From: UBA877 sp034436335
GTDB lineage: Bacteria; Chloroflexota; Anaerolineae; Anaerolineales; Villigracilaceae
DNA length: 64,000 bases
Direction: 5' to 3'
Assembly (NCBI GenBank): GCA_034436335.1
Contig: DAOTVO010000008.1
Location: 1 to 64,000 of the forward strand
Shown: one piece after another, positions 1 to 8,217 of the stretch
Layout: each line of letters begins with the position of its first letter
Numbering within the stretch: position 1 is the first letter of the stretch
Made by a program: the position numbers and the translations under genes
Notes under the pieces: model-generated
What the model was told of the DNA's origin: nothing
What the model saw: only the letters and a program-made list of their open reading frames with translations
Database searches by the model: none

Positions 1-702
1 GGCGGCGCGGCCGATCATCACCGCTTCGCAGCCGGTGTGGGCCTTCATCCGGTCAATGTCGGCGGGCGTCTTGATATCGCCGTTGCCGATGACTGGAATG
101 CGCACTGCAGCCTTGACCTCGGCAATGGCGTCCCAGTCCGCTGCGCCGCCGTAGCCTTGTTCCTTCGTGCGGGCATGGAAGGCGATGGCCGCCGCGCCGT
201 TCTCCTCGAGAATGCGGGCGATGAGGCGGTAATTGCGGCAGTCCTCCCAGCCGAGGCGGATTTTGGCCGTGACCGGCACGTCTAGGACGGCGGTCAGTTT
301 GCGGAAGAGGCGCGCCACCTTGAGCGGGGTGCGCATCATGCCCACGCCGGCGCCGCTGCGCGTCACCGTCCGCGCCGGGCAGCCCAGGTTGATGTCAATC
401 ACGTCCGGGCGTTTCTCTTCCACGCGGCGGGCGGCCTCGACCAGTTCGTCTACATCGTCACCGTAAATTTGAATGGCAACTGGCCGCTCGGCCTCCTCGA
501 ATTTCATGCGCGGCGCCATGCGTTTGAAGGCATGGACGAGATATTCGGCTTTGATGAACTCAGTGTAACTCATCGCCGAGCCGAGGGCGCGGCACAGCGA
601 GCGGAACGGCCAGTCGGAGAACCCGTCCATTGGGGCGAGGATGGCGTCGCCATAGACAGGGACGTTGGCGATGTGGAAGACGGGAGAATCAGGCGCAGAC
701 AT
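1..702 (-). CDS. dus: tRNA-dihydrouridine synthase, 3' end cut by the window
   Basis: Flavoenzyme that reduces uridines in tRNA D-loops. The 234 codons visible read MSAPDSPVFHIANV, then the family's APMDGFSDWPFR start of the TIM barrel, DINLGCPARTV with the catalytic Cys, and VIGNGDI...AVMIGRAA of the FMN phosphate site. The C-terminal helical domain lies outside the window. The start is the ATG at 702-700, 2 nt after the stop of the upstream LOG gene, so the two are probably co-transcribed. I cannot assign a DusA/B/C subtype. Confidence 0.9.
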   Translation of the reverse strand, partial: MSAPDSPVFHIANVPVYGDAILAPMDGFSDWPFRSLCRALGSAMSYTEFIKAEYLVHAFKRMAPRMKFEEAERPVAIQIYGDDVDELVEAARRVEEKRPDVIDINLGCPARTVTRSGAGVGMMRTPLKVARLFRKLTAVLDVPVTAKIRLGWEDCRNYRLIARILEENGAAAIAFHARTKEQGYGGAADWDAIAEVKAAVRIPVIGNGDIKTPADIDRMKAHTGCEAVMIGRAA

Positions 703-704
703 CC

Positions 705-1286
705 TCAACCCTGTCTCATCCACCTTTTCACCGCCTCGTGCGGATGGCGGTGGTTTTGCATCGCTCCCAGCAGGCGCGCCGGGTCGGAATCGCACAAGAG
801 CGCCTGACGATGTTCGGGAAAGAGGAATTTTTCTTCCACGGCGCGGTCGAGCATGGTCAGCAGGGGGTCGTAGTAGCCATTGACGTTGAGCAGGCCGACC
901 GGCTTGGCGTGTTCGCCGATCTGGCCCCAGGTGAGGGTCTCGAAGAGTTCGTCCAGGGTGCCGAATCCGCCCGGCAGGGCGATGTAACCGTCGGCCAGTT
1001 TGTACATGCGCGCTTTGCGCTGATGGATGGTCGGCGTGACCTCCAGCCGCGTCAGGCCGGGGTGCGCCAGGGCAGGGGTGTTCATGCTCTCGGTGATGAC
1101 GCCGATGACGCGCCCGCCGGCCTGCAGGACCGCGTCGGCCAGCGCGCCCATCAGACCGGTCCGGCCGCCGCCGTAGATGAGTGTCAGCCCGGCGCGGGCG
1201 AGCATTTGACCCGTTAAACGCGCCGCAGTGACGAAGTCCGCAGAGATTCCGTCCGCCGAGCCGCAATAGACGCAGATTGAGTCCAT
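705..1286 (-). CDS. LOG-family protein (TIGR00730-type nucleoside phosphoribohydrolase)
   Basis: Rossmann-like protein of the LOG family, whose characterised members release the base from nucleoside 5'-monophosphates, including cytokinin ribotides. The 193-aa length is typical. Visible motifs are VYCGSADG near the N-terminus, YGGGRTGLMG, and the signature PGGFGTLDELFE around residue 105. It is the first gene of a two-gene minus-strand unit with dus. The physiological substrate here is unknown; the older label 'lysine decarboxylase' for this family is wrong. Confidence 0.88.
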   Translation of the reverse strand: MDSICVYCGSADGISADFVTAARLTGQMLARAGLTLIYGGGRTGLMGALADAVLQAGGRVIGVITESMNTPALAHPGLTRLEVTPTIHQRKARMYKLADGYIALPGGFGTLDELFETLTWGQIGEHAKPVGLLNVNGYYDPLLTMLDRAVEEKFLFPEHRQALLCDSDPARLLGAMQNHRHPHEAVKRWMRQG

Positions 1287-1361
1287 AAGTTTCCTCCGAA
1301 GTGGGGCAAGTATACTGCAATCGTCTGTCTTATAGTTTGATTAGACTGGCCCCGGCGCATC

Positions 1362-1391
1362 TTGACTCTGTAAATTGGGGAGGTCTAGAAT
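1362..1391 (+). promoter_or_regulatory. Sigma70-like promoter of the HtrA-type gene
   Basis: TTGACT at 1362-1367, an 18-nt spacer, and TAGAAT at 1386-1391. AAGGAG follows at 1399-1404 and the ATG at 1412, so the leader would be very short. Confidence 0.55.
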
Positions 1392-1411
1392 ACAAAACAA
1401 GGAGTAAGACG

Positions 1412-2542
1412 ATGAACAAGAAAACTTTTCTTCTGATTTCCGCAATTGTTCTGGCGGCGAGCGTGATTGCTTGCCAGTTTTCTGCTGTTTTGCCTACGCC
1501 GACTGCCGCCCCCGTCCCGACCGTCTCTGACCTTCAGCCGCCTGACCTCGCGGCGCAGCAAGACCTGTTGACGTTCATCTACGAACAGGCCAGCCGTGGG
1601 GTGGTCTCGATTCGCACCAGCATGGCGCAGGGGTCTGGCTGGGTGTACGATGGGGAGGGACATATCGTCACGAACAATCATGTTGTCGAAGGCGAGAAGC
1701 GTGTGGAGGTGGATTTCCCCTCCGGCTACAAAGCCTACGGCGATGTGATTGGGACGGATGGTTACGCCGACCTGGCCGTCATCAAAGTCGACGCGCCGGT
1801 CTCGGAACTGTTCCCCCTGCCGCTGGGCGACTCGAGCACCGCGCGGGTCGGGCAGACGGTGATTGCGATCGGCAATCCCTTTGGGTTGAACGGCACGATG
1901 ACGGTCGGGATCGTCTCGGCGCTTGGCCGCGCTCTGCCAAGCAGGACGGCGGCCCCCGGTGGGGGGTATTTTTCGAACGGCGACATCATCCAGACCGACG
2001 CGGCGCTCAACCCCGGCAACTCCGGCGGGCCGCTGTTGAACCTGAACGGCGAGGTCATCGGCGTCAATAGCGCCATCCGCACGACGAATTACACCACCGG
2101 CGGCGAGCCGATCAATTCGGGCATCGGCTTTGCAATTTCCATCAACACGGTCAAGCGCATTGTGCCGGTTCTCATTGAGAAAGGGAAGTTCGACTATCCG
2201 TATCTTGGCCTGTCGGCGGTGGATGATTTGCCGCTGGCGGTCATCGAGGCGCTTGGATTGCAAAAATCCACCGGCGCCTACATCACCGGCATCCTCCCCG
2301 GTGGCCCGGCCGAGAAGGCCGGTCTGCGCGCCGGCAACCGCGCCGTGACCCTCCCCGGCTACGAAGGTTTGATGGCGGGCGGCGACTTGATTATTGCCGC
2401 CGACGGGCGTGAGATTCGCCTCTTCGACGATCTGCTTGGTTACTTGCTGCTCAACAAGTCTCCGGGCGATACGATTGTTCTCACCGTCTTGCGCAACGGG
2501 GTTGAGCAGGAGATCCCCGTCACGTTGGGGACGAGGCCGTAG
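1412..2542 (+). CDS. HtrA/DegP-like S1C serine protease, lipid-anchored
   Basis: Extracytoplasmic quality-control protease. The ATG at 1412 is chosen over upstream in-frame starts because AAGGAG lies 7 nt before it and the protein then begins with a lipoprotein signal (MNKKTFLLIS...VIAC). The mature part is a trypsin-like domain with the triad in TNNHVVEG (His), GYADLAVIKV (Asp) and NPGNSGGPLL (Ser), followed by one PDZ domain from about residue 280 (LGLQKSTGAYI...AEKAGLRAG). It has 376 aa. One PDZ domain and a lipid anchor suggest a DegS- or HhoA-like surface protease rather than two-PDZ DegP. Confidence 0.9.
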   Translation: MNKKTFLLISAIVLAASVIACQFSAVLPTPTAAPVPTVSDLQPPDLAAQQDLLTFIYEQASRGVVSIRTSMAQGSGWVYDGEGHIVTNNHVVEGEKRVEVDFPSGYKAYGDVIGTDGYADLAVIKVDAPVSELFPLPLGDSSTARVGQTVIAIGNPFGLNGTMTVGIVSALGRALPSRTAAPGGGYFSNGDIIQTDAALNPGNSGGPLLNLNGEVIGVNSAIRTTNYTTGGEPINSGIGFAISINTVKRIVPVLIEKGKFDYPYLGLSAVDDLPLAVIEALGLQKSTGAYITGILPGGPAEKAGLRAGNRAVTLPGYEGLMAGGDLIIAADGREIRLFDDLLGYLLLNKSPGDTIVLTVLRNGVEQEIPVTLGTRP

Positions 2543-2564
2543 GGGAAAGAGAAGAGAGAAGAGG

Positions 2565-2587
2565 AGGGCGGGATGCATTCCCGCCCT
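2565..2587. terminator. Perfect hairpin between convergent genes
   Basis: AGGGCGGGA, loop TGCAT, TCCCGCCCT: a 9-bp perfect stem between the convergent protease and oxidoreductase genes, touching the latter's stop codon. It belongs to the GGGCGGGA hairpin family seen again at 5959 and near 54 kb. No T-run follows, so terminator function is inferred from position. Confidence 0.5.
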
Positions 2588-3228
2588 TATGCAAATCGTT
2601 CTTCCTTCCAAACGTCCGCGCTGTTGTTGTAGCCGGCCTGCTCCCAGAAGCCGAGCCGGTCGCGGCTCATGAATTCCAGCCCGCGCAGCCATTTTGCGCC
2701 TTTCCAGAAATAGGGCGTCTTCAGGTCGTCCCGGCCGGGGATAGCCCCCACCACGCCGCGCAAGGGATAACCATGCTCTGGCGTCAGCGGCTCGCCGTTG
2801 AAGTGCGTTGCCAGCAGGAAGTTTTCCTGCAGCACCACCTCCAGCGGCAGGTTGGCGGTGTAGCCGTATTCGGCGTGCTGCATCACGTAGGCCGCCGTCG
2901 GTTTCAGCCGAATCAGGCCCTGTTCCGCCAGCGTCCGCACCGAGACGCCTTCCCAGGTGGTATCGGCCTTGCTCCAGCGCGTCACGCAGTGGATGTCCAT
3001 CGTCCTCCGCGTCCTCGGCAGGCGGTTGAATTCCTCCCACGACCAGACTTTTATCTCCTCCACCTCGCCCCAGACGCGAAAGTCCCACGTGGCCGGGTCG
3101 AAGGGCGGCACCGGCCCATAGTGCAGGACGGGGAATTTGACCGTCAGCGCCTGTCCCGGCGGCAGACGACCTTCATTGCGAATGCGTTCTTCCTCTTTGC
3201 GGCGGTCTGGACCTTCGAAATTGAACAT
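2587..3228 (-). CDS. Molybdopterin-dependent oxidoreductase, sulfite-oxidase fold, cytoplasmic form
   Basis: 213 aa matching the Moco-binding domain of the sulfite oxidase/YedY family. The molybdenum-ligating Cys is in MDIHCVTRWSKADTTWEGV near residue 90; LPLEVVLQENFLLA and GYPLRGVVG...KWLRGLEF are further family motifs. The ATG at 3228 follows AGGAG (CGACAGGAGAAGTCCGAT). There is no Tat signal, no dimerisation domain and no YedZ-like membrane partner nearby, so the protein appears cytoplasmic with an unknown electron acceptor and substrate. Confidence 0.85.
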   Translation of the reverse strand: MFNFEGPDRRKEEERIRNEGRLPPGQALTVKFPVLHYGPVPPFDPATWDFRVWGEVEEIKVWSWEEFNRLPRTRRTMDIHCVTRWSKADTTWEGVSVRTLAEQGLIRLKPTAAYVMQHAEYGYTANLPLEVVLQENFLLATHFNGEPLTPEHGYPLRGVVGAIPGRDDLKTPYFWKGAKWLRGLEFMSRDRLGFWEQAGYNNSADVWKEERFA

Positions 3229-3285
3229 ATCGGACTTCTCCTGTCGGAAAATTATATCATGCTCGCCGCCTCGCTCCATTGCGGG

Positions 3286-3291
3286 TATAAT
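3286..3291 (+). promoter_or_regulatory. TATAAT -10 box upstream of the membrane-protein gene
   Basis: TATAAT lies 40 nt before the ATG at 3332, in the gap between divergent genes. No convincing -35 is seen, so this is a moderate call. Confidence 0.4.
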
Positions 3292-3331
3292 TCCCTTACT
3301 CTCCCAAACCCAGGCTGGCCTTCCCCTCCCC

Positions 3332-4843
3332 ATGAACCGACTTTCGAGCGCGGATTTTCTCTGGCTTGCCATCGTTTTGATGGTCACGCTGGCGATTGCT
3401 TTCCTGCTGCCGGTCACACCGCAGGATTATTGGTGGTATCTGCGCATCGGGCGCGATACCCTCGCCGCAGGCGCGGTGCCGGTGGTGGATGAACTCTCCT
3501 TTTCGCAGGCCGGCGCGCCGATGATTTATCACTCCTGGGGCGCGGCGGTGTTGTTCTGGCTGGTCTATCGGGCGGGCGGGCTGACGCTTTCCGTCCTCCT
3601 GCGCGGCCTGCTTCTTGCGGTGGCCTACGCCTTGCTCTGGCTCACTGCTCGCCGCCTGGGCGCGGGACGCATCGGGTCGGCGCTCGTTCTCCTGCTGGCT
3701 GTGCTGACCTCCAGCAGCAACTGGTCCATGCGCCCGCAACTCTTCGCCTATCCTCTCTTTGCGCTGGTGCTCTTTCTCCTCTACGAGTGGGATCGGAGTC
3801 CGACGGCTCTGGTTGTCGGGCAACATCCCCCGAAGCCTGGAGACCCGAAGCCGGGAGATTTCGGGCTCCTTCGCCGGCGAAAACGCATTTACTTTCTACC
3901 TCTGCTCGGCCTGCTGTGGGTCAATCTGCACGGCTCGTTCATCCTGCTGATTTTGCTCATCGGCGCGGCGCTCGGCTTTGGGCGCGGCGAGCGGCGCGCC
4001 CTGGCTCTGGCCTTTGGCGGCGTCCTGCTGGCCACCCTGCTCAACCCGCGCGGCATCGGCGCGTGGACTTACGTTTACAACTCGCTCACCGTCGCCGCCA
4101 ACCGCTTCTCCGCCGAGTGGCATCCGCCGGTCAACGACCACTGGCAGATGAACCTGTTCTTCCTCTGGGTGTTGGCCTTCCCGCTCCTGGCCGCGCTCTC
4201 GCCGCGCAAACTCACCCCCCTCGAGTGGGCCTGGTTCCTCGGCTTCGGCTTCCTGGCGCTGTGGGGCGTGCGCTACGTTGTCTGGTTCATCTTCTTCTTG
4301 ACCGTGTTGACCGCCGCCCTGCTGGCCGACTGGGAGCGGAAACTTCTTCCCGACTCCCCGCCGCTCCGCGCCGCGACCCGTCTTCTGCCTGCCGTTAATT
4401 CGATTCTGGTCGGCCTGCTCATCTTGCTCCCCTTCCCCCTCCTGCCGGGCGTGCGCGAGACCTGGCAACCGGGCGCGCCCCCAGCGACCGAAAACACGCC
4501 CATCGCTGCAGCCGAGTGGCTGGCGGCGCATCCCGACCTGCCCGGCCCGCTTTGGGCGGAAATCGGTTTCGCCAGTTATCTGGAGTTTGCCCTGCCCTCC
4601 CGTCCGCCGTGGATGGACACGCGCTTCGAGTTGTTCACGGTGGCGCAGTGGGAATCCTACCGCGCCGTCAGCCAGGCGCGTTACGACTGGTCGGCGCGCC
4701 TCGATGAAACCGGCGCCAATCTGCTCATGGTCTCGACCCAATATCAGCCCGCCCTGCTGGAGGCGCTCTCTGCCACGCCGCAGTGGTGCGAACGGTACCG
4801 CGACGAGGTGGCGGTCATTTATCAACGCTGTAGAGACGGATAG
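3332..4843 (+). CDS. Polytopic membrane protein, possibly glycosyltransferase-like; function unknown
   Basis: 503 aa with about ten hydrophobic segments. After the first segment (WLAIVLMVTLAIAFLL) it reads TPQDYWWYLRIGRDTLAAG and VVDELSFSQAG...HSWGA. This layout is seen in uncharacterised membrane proteins often placed near GT39/GT83-type glycosyltransferases, and the acidic residue after the first segment is in the position used by GT-C enzymes. The C-terminal 120 aa form a soluble domain ending CERYRDEVAVIYQRC. The stop overlaps the next gene's GTG by one base, suggesting translational coupling and perhaps a shared role in glycan synthesis. Substrate unknown. Confidence 0.65.
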   Translation: MNRLSSADFLWLAIVLMVTLAIAFLLPVTPQDYWWYLRIGRDTLAAGAVPVVDELSFSQAGAPMIYHSWGAAVLFWLVYRAGGLTLSVLLRGLLLAVAYALLWLTARRLGAGRIGSALVLLLAVLTSSSNWSMRPQLFAYPLFALVLFLLYEWDRSPTALVVGQHPPKPGDPKPGDFGLLRRRKRIYFLPLLGLLWVNLHGSFILLILLIGAALGFGRGERRALALAFGGVLLATLLNPRGIGAWTYVYNSLTVAANRFSAEWHPPVNDHWQMNLFFLWVLAFPLLAALSPRKLTPLEWAWFLGFGFLALWGVRYVVWFIFFLTVLTAALLADWERKLLPDSPPLRAATRLLPAVNSILVGLLILLPFPLLPGVRETWQPGAPPATENTPIAAAEWLAAHPDLPGPLWAEIGFASYLEFALPSRPPWMDTRFELFTVAQWESYRAVSQARYDWSARLDETGANLLMVSTQYQPALLEALSATPQWCERYRDEVAVIYQRCRDG

Positions 4844-5943
4844 TGGATAAATTCCCCGGCAAACTCGCCCTCCAACAGCGCGTCCTGGCCGCCTACCGCG
4901 CCCCGTTCTTCGATGCCCTGGCGCAGGCCTGCGAGGGCGGACTCTCGGTCTTTGCCGGTCAGCCGCGCCCGATAGAAAACATCTCCACCACAGCCGATTT
5001 GCGTTTTACGCAGTATGCTGCCGCGCAAAACATCCATCTCTTCGACGGCCCGCTCTATCTCTGCTACCAGCGCGGCTTTCTGGACTGGCTGGCAGACTGG
5101 AATCCGGACGCTCTGATTGTGGAGGCCAACCCGCGCTATCTTTCCACCCCGGCCGCCGTGCGCTGGATGAAGCGCCGCGGCCGCCCGGTGTTGGGCTGGG
5201 GCCTGGGCGCGCCGCCGCTTTCCGGGCCGCTGAGCGCTGTCCGGCAGGGGCGTCGCCTGGCATACCTGAAGCAGTTCGACGCCCTGCTGACCTACTCCCG
5301 GCGCGGGGCGGAGGAATATGCCGCCCTCGGTTTCCCGGTTGAGCGGATTTTTGTCGCTCCCAACGCTGCTGCGCCGCAGCCGGCTCATCCCCTGCCGGAA
5401 CGTCCGCCGCATTTTTGTGGCCGGCCGAATGTGTTGTTCGTCGGCCGCCTGCAGGCGCGCAAACGTGTGGATGACCTCCTGCGCGCCTGCGCCTGCCTGC
5501 CCGAAGATTCGCGGCCGCGCCTGGTCATCGTCGGCGAGGGACCGGAGCGGGCCGCCCTGGAAGCGCTGGCGCGGCAGAGTTATCCCCTGGCAGAGTTTGT
5601 CGGGGCGAAGCATGGCGAAGACTTGACCCCCTATTTCCTGGCCGCCGATTTGTTCGTCCTGCCGGGGACGGGCGGGCTGGCGGTGCAGGAGGCTATGGCC
5701 TGGGGATTGCCGGTCATCATGGGGGAGGGGGATGGGACCAACGAGGCCCTCGTCCGCCCTGAAAACGGGTGGCAGGTTCGGGGTCGCGCGGCGCTCGCCG
5801 CGGCGCTGGAGGAGGCGCTAGCCGACGCGCCGCGTCTGCGCCGCATGGGGGCCGAGTCTTACCGCATCGTCAAGGATGAAATCAATTTGGAGAGGATGAC
5901 GGCGGTATTTCTGAATGCGCTTGCCGCCGTTGGCAGGCGGTGA
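4843..5943 (+). CDS. Glycosyltransferase family 4-type protein
   Basis: 366 aa with a GT-B fold layout: a variable N-terminal acceptor domain, then NVLFVGRLQARKRVDDLLRA, VIVGEGPERAALEALA and the donor-site stretch ADLFVLPGTGGLAVQEAMAWGLPV, which includes the E-x7-E-like region. It starts with GTG, whose G is the last base of the previous gene's TAG. It probably transfers a sugar to a lipid or glycan acceptor with the upstream membrane protein; donor and acceptor cannot be read. Confidence 0.82.
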   Translation: MDKFPGKLALQQRVLAAYRAPFFDALAQACEGGLSVFAGQPRPIENISTTADLRFTQYAAAQNIHLFDGPLYLCYQRGFLDWLADWNPDALIVEANPRYLSTPAAVRWMKRRGRPVLGWGLGAPPLSGPLSAVRQGRRLAYLKQFDALLTYSRRGAEEYAALGFPVERIFVAPNAAAPQPAHPLPERPPHFCGRPNVLFVGRLQARKRVDDLLRACACLPEDSRPRLVIVGEGPERAALEALARQSYPLAEFVGAKHGEDLTPYFLAADLFVLPGTGGLAVQEAMAWGLPVIMGEGDGTNEALVRPENGWQVRGRAALAAALEEALADAPRLRRMGAESYRIVKDEINLERMTAVFLNALAAVGRR

Positions 5944-5958
5944 GTGCTTTACAAACAG

Positions 5959-5985
5959 AGTAGGGCGGGTACCTCCCGCCCTACT
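5959..5985. terminator. Perfect 11-bp hairpin between convergent genes
   Basis: AGTAGGGCGGG, loop TACCT, CCCGCCCTACT, between the glycosyltransferase and gdhA ends. Same GGGCGGG family as the hairpin at 2565. Probably a bidirectional terminator or a repeat serving as one. Confidence 0.5.
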
Positions 5986-6009
5986 GCTACACGAGAACAG
6001 GCTGCGGGT

Positions 6010-7296
6010 CTAGACCCAGCCGCGCAACTGCATGGCCTTGACGACGCGGTCAATGGCAACCATGTAGGCGGCGTCGCGCATGTAGACCTTCTGCTTGAGG
6101 GACATGTTCAACACGGCGTGGAAGGCAGCGGTCATCTTGGCATCCAGTTTGGTTAGGACTTCTTCCTTCGACCAGTAGTAGTTCATGTCGTTCTGCACCT
6201 GCTCGAAGTAGGAGCAGGTCACGCCGCCGGCGTTGCAGAGGAAGTCGGGGATGTCGAAGATGTTGTTGGCCTTGAAGTATTCGTCTGCTTCGGGCGTGCA
6301 GGGGCCGTTGGCGCCTTCGGCGACAATCTTGACGCGCTTGGACATCTTCTTGACCGTCTCGGCGTTGACCGTGCCGGAAAGGGCGCCGGGCATGAGGACG
6401 TCGGCTTCTTTCGTAATCCAGGCGTCGCCGTCTTCGACTTTGTAACCGGCGGCTTCAGCCTTGGCTTTGTCAATCGTGCCGTACTGGTCGGTGATGGTCA
6501 TCAGGAAGCGCGGATCAATGCCGCCTTCCTTGCTGTAGGTGTAGGCGCACTTGTCGTTGCGGTCCCAGCAGGAGACGCAGGCCACCGTGCCGCCCAGGAT
6601 TTCGACGAAACCGATGGCGGCGTATTGGGTGACATTGCCGAAGCCTTGCATGGCGGCCACGGATTTCTTCGGGTCAAGGCCCAGGTGCTTCATGGCCTCG
6701 CGCACGGTGTAGATGACGCCGTAGCCGGTGGCCTCGGTGCGGCCTTCCGAACCGCCGCCGCCCAGGGGCTTGCCGGTGAAGACGCCGGGGGTGTATTGGC
6801 CGACCAGTTTGGAGTACTCGTCCATCATCCAGCCCATCATCTGCGGGGTGGTGCCGACATCGGGAGCGGGCACGTCCATGCGCGGGCCGATGTTCTTCCA
6901 CATCGCCTGCACCCAGCCGCGGCACAGGCGTTCCTTTTCGCCAGTCGAGAGGGTGGCCGGGTCTACCACGACACCGCCCTTGCCGCCGCCCAGCGGGATG
7001 TCGGCGACGGCGCACTTCCAGGTCATCCAGGTTGCCAGGGCGCGCACCATGTCGAAAGTCTCGGCCGGGTGGAAGCGGATGCCGCCCTTGTTCGGGCCGC
7101 GGGCGTCGTTGTGCTGAACGCGGAAGCCCTCAAATACCTTGATGGTGCCATCGTCCATGCGCACGGGGATGCGGAAGTGGTATTCGCGCATCGGCCAACG
7201 CAGCACCTCGGCGATTTGCGGGTCGAGGTTGAGCAGTTTGGCGACATGGTCGAACTGCTTCTGCGCCATTTCGAATTCATTGAATTTTTCAGCCAT
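6010..7296 (-). CDS. gdhA: Glutamate dehydrogenase (Glu/Leu/Phe/Val dehydrogenase family)
   Basis: 428 aa, standard for the hexameric bacterial/archaeal GDH type. It interconverts glutamate and 2-oxoglutarate plus ammonium with NAD(P). Visible motifs: GPNKGGIRFHP, PLGGGKGGV with the catalytic Lys, APDVGTTPQMMGWM, the nucleotide-binding AMQGFGNVTQYAA, and ICNAGGVTCSYFE-like residues near the C-terminus. A GGAGAG Shine-Dalgarno (TATCAGGAGAGA) precedes the ATG at 7296. It is monocistronic, with a hairpin in its leader. GDH rather than Leu/Phe dehydrogenase is the best reading because of the length and the PNKGGIR motif. Confidence 0.93.
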   Translation of the reverse strand: MAEKFNEFEMAQKQFDHVAKLLNLDPQIAEVLRWPMREYHFRIPVRMDDGTIKVFEGFRVQHNDARGPNKGGIRFHPAETFDMVRALATWMTWKCAVADIPLGGGKGGVVVDPATLSTGEKERLCRGWVQAMWKNIGPRMDVPAPDVGTTPQMMGWMMDEYSKLVGQYTPGVFTGKPLGGGGSEGRTEATGYGVIYTVREAMKHLGLDPKKSVAAMQGFGNVTQYAAIGFVEILGGTVACVSCWDRNDKCAYTYSKEGGIDPRFLMTITDQYGTIDKAKAEAAGYKVEDGDAWITKEADVLMPGALSGTVNAETVKKMSKRVKIVAEGANGPCTPEADEYFKANNIFDIPDFLCNAGGVTCSYFEQVQNDMNYYWSKEEVLTKLDAKMTAAFHAVLNMSLKQKVYMRDAAYMVAIDRVVKAMQLRGWV

Positions 7297-7336
7297 CTTG
7301 TCTCTCCTGATAAAGATTTAGTCCGGTGAAAATATA

Positions 7337-7363
7337 AGCGGGCACCCCGGACGGGAGCCCGCT
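7337..7363 (-). promoter_or_regulatory. GC-rich hairpin in the gdhA leader
   Basis: AGCGGGC and GCCCGCT arms with inner CCCG/CGGG pairing, 40-65 nt upstream of gdhA. Read on the minus strand it is followed by TATATTTTC. It could be an attenuator, or the terminator of a lost upstream gene. Confidence 0.4.
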
Positions 7364-7512
7364 CTAAAATGTGCCTATGGAGGATACTTCCATCATGGGC
7401 AGTTTCACCGAGAAAGATTTGCGTCGTTAGAATACACGATTCTGCGTTGGGCGTCAATATGACAAAAACCACTTGCGCCGGTGATTTCCCTCGTAAGTTT
7501 TGTCACAAGCAA

Positions 7513-7622
7513 CGTAACTGCCTGCCCGGGTCTCGGAAATCATCCGCAGATGTGGCAGATAGCGCAGATTGGGAGAAGATCGGCGCCATCGTACCCACAG
7601 GGTAAATCTGTGTAATCTGCGG
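7513..7622 (+). repeat. Dispersed CGTAACTGCC element, copy 1
   Basis: This is the main content of the 446-nt gap between gdhA and the next gene; I see no gene here. It begins CGTAACTGCCTGCC, then carries TCCGCAGAT, GCAGATAGCGCAGAT and ATCGGCGCCAT, and ends CTGTGTAATCTGCGG. An inverted copy with the same order of blocks lies at 58081-58155, and partial copies at 24400 and 39186. Confidence 0.7.
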
Positions 7623-7700
7623 ATAAAGTGAGCGTCTCTTGCTGCGATTAACAAGTTTGGCCTCATGGGATAGGCAGTTACCATGCAACATAAAAACGAA

Positions 7701-7722
7701 AAGCGGCCTTAGGGGGCCGCTT
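7701..7722 (-). terminator. Terminator of the 7743-8096 gene
   Basis: On the minus strand: AAGCGGCC, 6-nt loop, GGCCGCTT, followed by TTCGTTTTTATG. An 8-bp stem with a T-rich tail just after the stop of the upstream minus-strand gene. Confidence 0.7.
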
Positions 7723-7742
7723 CGTTTCGGACCTGCTGTCTG

Positions 7743-8096
7743 CTACTCCTCCCAATCGTTGTTCTCGCCCGTATCGAGTTCTATTTTCACCTTCTCCAGG
7801 TCGAGCGAGACCCACAGGAGCAAAACCTGACCTTCGGGCGTATCCACCGAACGGGCGGCGACAATGGGAGCCTTTTCCTCCAGTCCTAGGTCGTTGCGGT
7901 AGTGCAGGTAGATAGGCTGATTGCTCTTCCAGCGCCGGTAACAGCGCTCCACCAGCGCCGGGCCGTTGAACGTCCGCAGGCGGGTCATGACCGTCAGGGG
8001 CAGGCGCGGCCCCTCACTGAGACTCAGCGCCCAGGCATCCTGAACCGATTCGAACACGGGTGGGGGACCTTCGATGATGGTGATTTTGTCGTCCAT
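7743..8096 (-). CDS. Conserved-looking hypothetical protein
   Basis: 117 aa, MDDKITIIEGPPPVFE to TGENNDWEE, acidic at both ends. I do not recognise the family. The middle reads RTFNGPALVERCYRRWKSNQPIYLHYRNDLGLEE, then an alternating strand pattern VLLLWVSLDLEKVKIEL, suggesting a small alpha/beta protein without membrane segments. The ATG at 8096 is chosen because AAAGGAAG lies at the right distance; an upstream in-frame ATG has no ribosome site. It is divergent from the radical-SAM gene and ends in a clear terminator, so it is a real single-gene unit. Confidence 0.7.
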   Translation of the reverse strand: MDDKITIIEGPPPVFESVQDAWALSLSEGPRLPLTVMTRLRTFNGPALVERCYRRWKSNQPIYLHYRNDLGLEEKAPIVAARSVDTPEGQVLLLWVSLDLEKVKIELDTGENNDWEE

Positions 8097-8201
8097 AACT
8101 TCCTTTGCGCTGAAATAATACCATGAAATATCTGACCTGTGCACACTCATTTGAGAATCCTGTTCCTCTCAGTCTTTGGGAGAGTTCTTTTTGGATAGTC
8201 T

Positions 8202-8210
8202 TGGTATAAT
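8202..8210 (+). promoter_or_regulatory. Extended -10 box directly before the radical-SAM gene
   Basis: TGGTATAAT, with TATAAT at 8205-8210 only 7 nt before the ATG at 8218 and no Shine-Dalgarno. The expected transcription start falls on or next to the ATG, giving a leaderless message. Confidence 0.6.
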
Positions 8211-8217
8211 TCAGCCC

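Noticed and set aside
1385..3088. Long open frame on the strand opposite the HtrA-type gene
   Set aside because: It lies antisense to a well-supported protease gene and to the oxidoreductase, with arginine-rich translation typical of GC-rich shadow frames.
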